Of a stretch of 11,626 bases of DNA, positions 7,958 to 11,626 are shown one piece after another. Source of the stretch: Bacillota bacterium (GTDB lineage Bacteria > Bacillota > Clostridia > Lachnospirales > Lachnospiraceae); the NCBI GenBank assembly GCA_023398855.1, contig JAEWRS010000119.1:1-11626 (forward strand). Reading direction: 5' to 3'. Positions within the stretch are counted from its first letter, which is position 1, and the number at the start of each line of letters is the position of its first letter. Made by a program: the position numbers and the translations under genes. Below the pieces are notes generated by a model. It saw only the letters and a list, made by a program, of their open reading frames with translations, did no database searches and had not been told where the DNA came from.

Positions 7958-8050
7958 AAGACAGGCTCAGCATGTATTTTTCGCTGCCCCCTGATAGTTG
8001 GACTTACTGATCTGGCTTTTAGGGGGCACTTCATGTTGAACCTGTCTTTT
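7956..8050. terminator. Long nested hairpin, probable bidirectional terminator or palindromic element
   Basis: The outer arms 7956-7974 and 8032-8050 pair over 19 positions (17 Watson-Crick, one G-U, one mismatch) and begin and end with AAAAGACAGG and CCTGTCTTTT. After an uneven bulge (10 nt against 3), TGCCCCCT (7985-7992) pairs with AGGGGGCA (8021-8028), and the apex continues with wobble-rich pairing to about 8004/8009. It lies between convergent genes, so it can end transcription from both sides, although the U-run is only four bases. The size is unusual for a plain terminator. Confidence 0.6.
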
Positions 8051-8093
8051 CAATAGGGGTCTTACCCCATGATCTTCTGTTCAGTTATCATAC

Positions 8094-9068
8094 TCAGTCC
8101 TCAAACACTGGCTCAATATATTGTTTAATAAGTCCGATCCTGTCCTTTGTCTCAGGTATAAAAAGAGAAGCAATGGAAACAACTGCTTTTTTCCTGGAAT
8201 TAATATAAATCACATTTCCGCCATCTCCCAGGGCAGCATAGATCTGTTTGGAATCATCGATGATCCACCACAGGTAGCCATAAGAAAGCTGATCCAGCCG
8301 GATGTGCGCCTTTGTGCTTGCTTCTATCCATTTCTCTGATATGATCTGTTTGTTATCCCATATTCCCCCATTAAGGTACAACTGACCTATTTTTGCCATA
8401 TCTCCGGGCGTCATAAAAAGGCCCCAGCTGGCAGTGTTTATTCCTTGGGGATCAACAACCCAGCCACTGGTATTTTTATCGTTCATAAGGGCAATATGCT
8501 CTTCTTTGCTGCCAAGCACCACATGATGGGGAATGTGAATGCCAAGAGGCGAGAATAAATACTTTGTAGCGAAATCAAGGATGGGCTGACCCGTGGCTTT
8601 TACCAGGATGCCCGACAAAATATGTGTGCCAATGATGGCTGAATACAAAAATTCTCCTGAAGGCTTCTTGCCTCCCAGCAAATCCAGTGCAGAATTCACC
8701 CAGTTGCCGCTTTCAAAAAACTCTTCGTAAGGTTCCGATTGATATTTATATGGAGCGGTCATGGTAAGTAAGTGTCTGATTGTAATGCATTGTATTGTTT
8801 TCTCATGGGCTTTCACCTGGTAGTCTGGAAAAAAATCCAGTACCTTCTGGTCCACACCTTTGATATAACCTTTATCAATGGCAATACCAATTAATGCTGA
8901 AAAAACGCTTTTTGTCACCGAATATACGTGAGTGGCATTATGGGAGGTATACCCGTTAAAGTAGTTTTCATATAAGGTTTTTCCGCCTTTTTGTATAAGA
9001 ATGCCTGTGATGTTCCTATTGTCACTGTTTATGATCTGTTCCAGTTTTTTAATTTTTTCCTGATTCAT
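8094..9068 (-). CDS. Serine hydrolase of the beta-lactamase/CubicO family
   Basis: A 324-residue protein of the class C beta-lactamase-like fold (PF00144 type), whose members act as esterases, D-aminopeptidases or amidases; the substrate is unknown. Seen: the nucleophile motif SVTK (Ser50, Lys53), IRHLLTMTAP (97-106) following it, FLYSAIIGTHILSGIL (140-155) where YxN-type residues are expected and Y142 is the likely general base, LFSPLGI (171-177), the GYLWW motif (264-268), and GDGG (281-284) in place of the KTG/HTG triad. There is no signal peptide, so the protein is probably cytoplasmic. AAAGGAGA (9083-9076) lies 7 nt before the ATG. It is transcribed alone, convergent with the glycan cluster and divergent from the sensor genes. 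The region appears richer in A and T than its neighbours, which could mean separate acquisition. Confidence 0.88.
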   Translation of the reverse strand: MNQEKIKKLEQIINSDNRNITGILIQKGGKTLYENYFNGYTSHNATHVYSVTKSVFSALIGIAIDKGYIKGVDQKVLDFFPDYQVKAHEKTIQCITIRHLLTMTAPYKYQSEPYEEFFESGNWVNSALDLLGGKKPSGEFLYSAIIGTHILSGILVKATGQPILDFATKYLFSPLGIHIPHHVVLGSKEEHIALMNDKNTSGWVVDPQGINTASWGLFMTPGDMAKIGQLYLNGGIWDNKQIISEKWIEASTKAHIRLDQLSYGYLWWIIDDSKQIYAALGDGGNVIYINSRKKAVVSIASLFIPETKDRIGLIKQYIEPVFED

Positions 9069-9091
9069 TTTTTTCTCTCCTTTAAGTGTTA

Positions 9092-9103
9092 AAGGATATC
9101 CTT
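9092..9103. promoter_or_regulatory. Perfect 12-bp palindrome with a nearby direct repeat
   Basis: AAGGATATCCTT is a perfect palindrome 24 bp upstream of the hydrolase start. The 8-mer AAAGGATA covers its left edge (9091-9098) and recurs at 9108-9115, 17 bp further on, over the putative -10 box. This arrangement suits an operator for the hydrolase gene, but no regulator is identified. Confidence 0.3.
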
Positions 9104-9109
9104 GAATAA

Positions 9110-9138
9110 AGGATAGATGGATTAAAAATTATTTGCAA
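9110..9138 (-). promoter_or_regulatory. Possible promoter of the serine hydrolase gene
   Basis: On the minus strand TTGCAA (9138-9133), 17 bp, then TATCCT (9115-9110). Spacing is ideal but each hexamer matches only 4 of 6. It would give a leader of about 35 nt that contains the palindrome. Alternative boxes in this AT-rich region cannot be excluded. Confidence 0.3.
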
Positions 9139-9186
9139 GACCTATTTTAAAATTATTTAAAAAATATCAAACATCTGCTATGATAT

Positions 9187-9202
9187 TTGCCAAGTTTGGT
9201 AA
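9187..9202. promoter_or_regulatory. Imperfect palindrome upstream of the sensor operon
   Basis: TTGCCAA, 2 bp, TTGGTAA: 7-bp arms with one mismatch. The centre is about 60 bp upstream of the predicted start of the sensor transcript, a place where an activator could bind. It could serve either divergent gene. Chance occurrence is possible. Confidence 0.25.
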
Positions 9203-9219
9203 AAATCGTCTGTTTTCCA

Positions 9220-9248
9220 TTTATTTTTCCCTTATGATTTAGTATAAT
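9220..9248 (+). promoter_or_regulatory. Promoter of the sensor operon
   Basis: A perfect TATAAT (9243-9248) with TTTATT (9220-9225) at 17-bp spacing. Transcription would begin near 9255, giving a leader of about 26 nt that carries AAAGGGG (9268-9274) 6 nt before ATG 9281. The weak -35 box fits an activated promoter. Confidence 0.6.
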
Positions 9249-9280
9249 GAAATCAGTGCTATTTGATAAAGGGGATTATC

Positions 9281-10324
9281 ATGGATAACAGAAAGAAAAG
9301 CCTGCTGCTGCTGGTGCTTGGAGGATTGTCCGGTATCGTGTTTCTTACGCTTTTGACTGCCTCCTTTTATGGATATGTGTTAAAAAAAATCGGTGTGGAG
9401 CATGCGGAAAATACCAGAACCTACCGGTATCACTATGTCATGATCATAAACAACCTGGATTCCCAGTTCTGGAATGATGTGTATCAAAGCGTACGTGAGG
9501 AAGCAGCCTTACACAATGCTTACGTAGAGTTAAAGGGAAGGAACCAGTCGTCTCAGTATACTGCTGTGGATTTTATGGATATGAGTATAGCAGCAAAAGT
9601 GGATGGGATCCTCCTGGAATTTACGGGAGAAGAAAATCTGGAGGAACGGATCAATGAAGCAGCAGCAAAAGGAATCCCGGTGGTAACCATATTAAACGAT
9701 GCCCCTTCCACGGACCGGAAAAGCTATGTTGGAATTAATTCCTATGAGCTGGGTCAGGAATATGGGAATCAGATATTAAAAATCCTGCCTCAAAACTACG
9801 AGAAGGCACGGGTCATGGTACTCCTCCATGACAATTCCATTGACAGCAATCAGTCTCAGATATTTAATCAGATTAACAACCGGATGATCACCTCAAGGGA
9901 GACCGGAGGGCGGATCAAGGTGGAGGAAAGCAAGATTCCATCCGGTCGGGCTTTTGAAGCTGAGGAAATTGTGCGTAATTTATTTCAGAATCCTCTGGGG
10001 CCGCCGGACATCATTGTGTGTATGGATGAGGTGGATACGGAGGCAGTGTACCAGGCGGTCATAGACTACAACAGCGTAGGGGAAACTCAGATTATCGGCT
10101 ATTATAAGTCAAGGGCTTCCTTAGAGGCGGTCAGAAAAGGAACCATAGCCATGACTCTCTGTATTGATACCAGCCAGATGGGGAAGTTCAGCGTCCAGGC
10201 ACTCACAGAGTCCATACACGACGGCAGGACCAATTCATTTTACAGCGTTGACTTACAGTTTGTAACAAAGGAAAATGCACCGGATTTTATGAGTAGTAAT
10301 CAGTGGAGTAATTATGAAAAATAA
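9281..10324 (+). CDS. Membrane-anchored periplasmic-binding-protein-like sugar sensor
   Basis: A 347-residue extracytoplasmic protein of the ribose/xylose-binding type (Peripla_BP_4-like). One N-terminal helix at about 7-33 (LLLLVLGGLSGIVFLTLLTA) anchors it; no lipobox cysteine is present, unlike ABC-transporter lipoprotein receptors. The first lobe starts at RYHYVMIINNLDSQFW (49-64). AAKVDGILL (104-112), GIPVVTILND (131-140) and SYVGINSYELGQEYGNQI (148-165) are characteristic of the fold. The second lobe has PPDIIVCMDE (241-250) and QIIGYYKS (270-277). It overlaps the histidine kinase gene by 11 nt, so it most likely works with it, binding sugar outside and passing the signal on, as XylFII does with LytS in Clostridium beijerinckii (inference from architecture). 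ATG 9281 with AAAGGGG is preferred over an in-frame TTG at 9263. The ligand is unknown. Confidence 0.83.
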   Translation: MDNRKKSLLLLVLGGLSGIVFLTLLTASFYGYVLKKIGVEHAENTRTYRYHYVMIINNLDSQFWNDVYQSVREEAALHNAYVELKGRNQSSQYTAVDFMDMSIAAKVDGILLEFTGEENLEERINEAAAKGIPVVTILNDAPSTDRKSYVGINSYELGQEYGNQILKILPQNYEKARVMVLLHDNSIDSNQSQIFNQINNRMITSRETGGRIKVEESKIPSGRAFEAEEIVRNLFQNPLGPPDIIVCMDEVDTEAVYQAVIDYNSVGETQIIGYYKSRASLEAVRKGTIAMTLCIDTSQMGKFSVQALTESIHDGRTNSFYSVDLQFVTKENAPDFMSSNQWSNYEK

Positions 10325-11626
10325 ATGGAAATACTTATGGGAAAATTTACCTATTTCCCGCAAGCTTTTTTTGGAAATTGCCGTGACAGCGGTCACACTT
10401 TTTGCCAGCAATTTATTCATTTACGCCCAGATCAACCAGATGGTGGAACGTATGAATTCCGTGTACATGAGCAACGTGAATTTAAATGAACTTTCAGACG
10501 TTTTCTCTGATGTGCAGAATTATATGTATAAATATCTTCAGGTAAAGGATTCAGAGTCACTGACCGATTATTACCGGGCTGAGCAGGATTACAGAAAACT
10601 GCTGGACGGGCTTAATGTTGCGGTGACAGACAATCAGATCCGGATTCTGGAAAAAAACATCCGCAATATGTCGGACAGTTATCTGGCGGTCACAGATGAG
10701 ACGGTACAGGCCAAGCGGGGGCAGAACGTGGAAAAATACAAAAGCTCTTACGAATCCGCCCTAAAGCTTTACCAGTTTATTAACAATGACATTTCGGTCT
10801 TAAACAGCCGCCAGTTTAAAAACAACTCTGCCAGCTATCAGACTCTGCAGGCAGCCCTTCAGTATTTAGAGGTTATAAGTTCCGTGATTTTAATGATTGT
10901 CATGATAATAAGTCTGACTGTTATGATGATGATGACAAAGGATATTGTAACACCTCTCACAAATCTGGCCCACACAGCAAAGCTGGTGGGGCAGGGAAAC
11001 TTCCACGTTAAGGTGCCAGCCTTAAAAACCGGGGATGAGCTGGGGATCGTGACCGGGACATTTAACCAAATGGTGGACAGTCTGGATGAGTATGTGAATA
11101 AAATTAAAGAGAGTGCTGAAAAAGAACAGGAGATGAAGGAGCGGGAGTTTCTCATGGAAAACCATTTAAAGGAGGCTCAGTTAAAATATCTCCAGTCTCA
11201 GATTAATCCCCATTTTCTCTTTAATTCTTTAAATGCAGGAGTCCAGCTGGCCATGATGGAGGATGCGGAAAAGACCTCGGTTTTTATGGAAAAAATGGCG
11301 GATTTCTTCCGCTATAATGTGAAAAAGGGTTCAAGGGATGCCACGATCCGGGAAGAAGTGGAGGCGGTGGAGAATTATGTATACATTCTGAACGTCCGGT
11401 TCGCCGGAGATATCCGGTATCATTCCAGGATCCATGAGGATATTATGGACTTTCCCATTCCAAGCATGATTTTACAGCCATTGGTGGAAAATGCGGTGAA
11501 TCACGGAATACGGAATATGGAAGGGGATGGAGAGATCCATTTGACCGTAGAGGACCATGGAGAGGAAATAGAGATTTGTATCAGGGACAATGGAATTGGG
11601 ATGGAGGAGGAGGAGCTGGACAGCAT
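10314..11626 (+). CDS. Sensor histidine kinase, YesM/LytS type, 3' end cut by the window
   Basis: A two-component membrane kinase; 437 codons are read to the edge without a stop. From ATG 10314: a first membrane helix at about 18-37 (LFLEIAVTAVTLFASNLFIY), an extracytoplasmic helical sensor region (about 40-180), a second helix at about 184-205 (EVISSVILMIVMIISLTVMM), a HAMP domain (about 206-258, with TPLTNLAHTAKLVGQGNF and the GDELG turn), a charged coiled coil (about 255-290), then the His_kinase motif SQINPHFLFNSLN with phospho-acceptor His300. The ATPase domain follows with QPLVENAVNHG (N-box, Asn393) and DNGIGM (G-box, 425-430); the last part lies outside. The start is set by GGAG 5 nt upstream and overlaps the binding-protein gene by 11 nt. 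An AraC-type response regulator would be expected next. Confidence 0.9.
   Translation, partial: MKNKWKYLWENLPISRKLFLEIAVTAVTLFASNLFIYAQINQMVERMNSVYMSNVNLNELSDVFSDVQNYMYKYLQVKDSESLTDYYRAEQDYRKLLDGLNVAVTDNQIRILEKNIRNMSDSYLAVTDETVQAKRGQNVEKYKSSYESALKLYQFINNDISVLNSRQFKNNSASYQTLQAALQYLEVISSVILMIVMIISLTVMMMMTKDIVTPLTNLAHTAKLVGQGNFHVKVPALKTGDELGIVTGTFNQMVDSLDEYVNKIKESAEKEQEMKEREFLMENHLKEAQLKYLQSQINPHFLFNSLNAGVQLAMMEDAEKTSVFMEKMADFFRYNVKKGSRDATIREEVEAVENYVYILNVRFAGDIRYHSRIHEDIMDFPIPSMILQPLVENAVNHGIRNMEGDGEIHLTVEDHGEEIEICIRDNGIGMEEEELDS

Noticed and set aside
8056..8068. GGGG-TCTTA-CCCC hairpin just downstream of the long hairpin
   Set aside because: A 4-bp stem without a U-run on either strand is likely chance.
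9263..9280. TTG start extending the sugar sensor by six residues
   Set aside because: It has no ribosome site, and the AAAGGGG site falls inside the extension and suits ATG 9281.
10859..11155. A 98-codon minus-strand open frame
   Set aside because: It lies antisense to the second membrane helix and HAMP domain of the kinase; hydrophobic runs there come from the complementary codons.

Overview
The window looks like chromosomal DNA of a Gram-positive, moderate-GC clostridium, most likely a member of the Lachnospiraceae (Lacrimispora/Enterocloster-like; this placement is inference from protein style only). The signs are strong AGGAGG-type ribosome sites, sigma-A-like promoters, a clostridial ChW/choline-binding-type wall protein, and a YesM-type histidine kinase paired with a sugar-binding protein. 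No rRNA, tRNA, CRISPR array or intact insertion sequence was seen.

Left part (1-1342, minus): an exported L,D-transpeptidase with two kinds of wall-binding repeat. It runs off the left edge and is open there. It is transcribed divergently from a polysaccharide-export cluster (1498-7957, plus). That cluster holds, in order, a large MOP-superfamily flippase, a second and more divergent flippase-like protein, a dolichol-phosphate-mannose-synthase-like GT2 glycosyltransferase, a small DUF2304 membrane protein, a DUF2142 polytopic membrane protein (GT-C-like), and a rhamnosyltransferase-like GT2. Gaps are short or negative from 3050 onwards, so at least the last five genes look like one transcript; a possible extra promoter sits in the 109-bp gap before the second flippase. 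The set suggests lipid-linked sugar made inside the cell, moved across the membrane and added to a surface glycan outside. No nucleotide-sugar synthesis gene and no recognisable polymerase lies in the window.

A long near-complete hairpin (7956-8050) lies between the convergent 3' ends of the glycan cluster and a minus-strand serine hydrolase of the beta-lactamase/CubicO type (8094-9068). The hydrolase has no signal peptide and is probably cytoplasmic.

Right part (9069-11626): a 212-bp AT-rich divergent control region with promoter-like and palindromic elements, then a membrane-anchored periplasmic-binding-protein-like sugar sensor (9281-10324), overlapping by 11 nt a YesM/LytS-type sensor histidine kinase (10314 to the right edge, open). 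This resembles three-component sugar-sensing systems of the XylFII-LytS-YesN kind; an AraC-type response regulator and a sugar ABC transporter are expected just beyond the right edge.

The two edge genes are easy to miss because neither has a stop codon inside the window; both were read by direct translation. I see good biology but no clear evidence of a wholly new system; the best candidates are the GT2-DUF2304-DUF2142 cassette, the binding-protein/kinase pair and the long hairpin.
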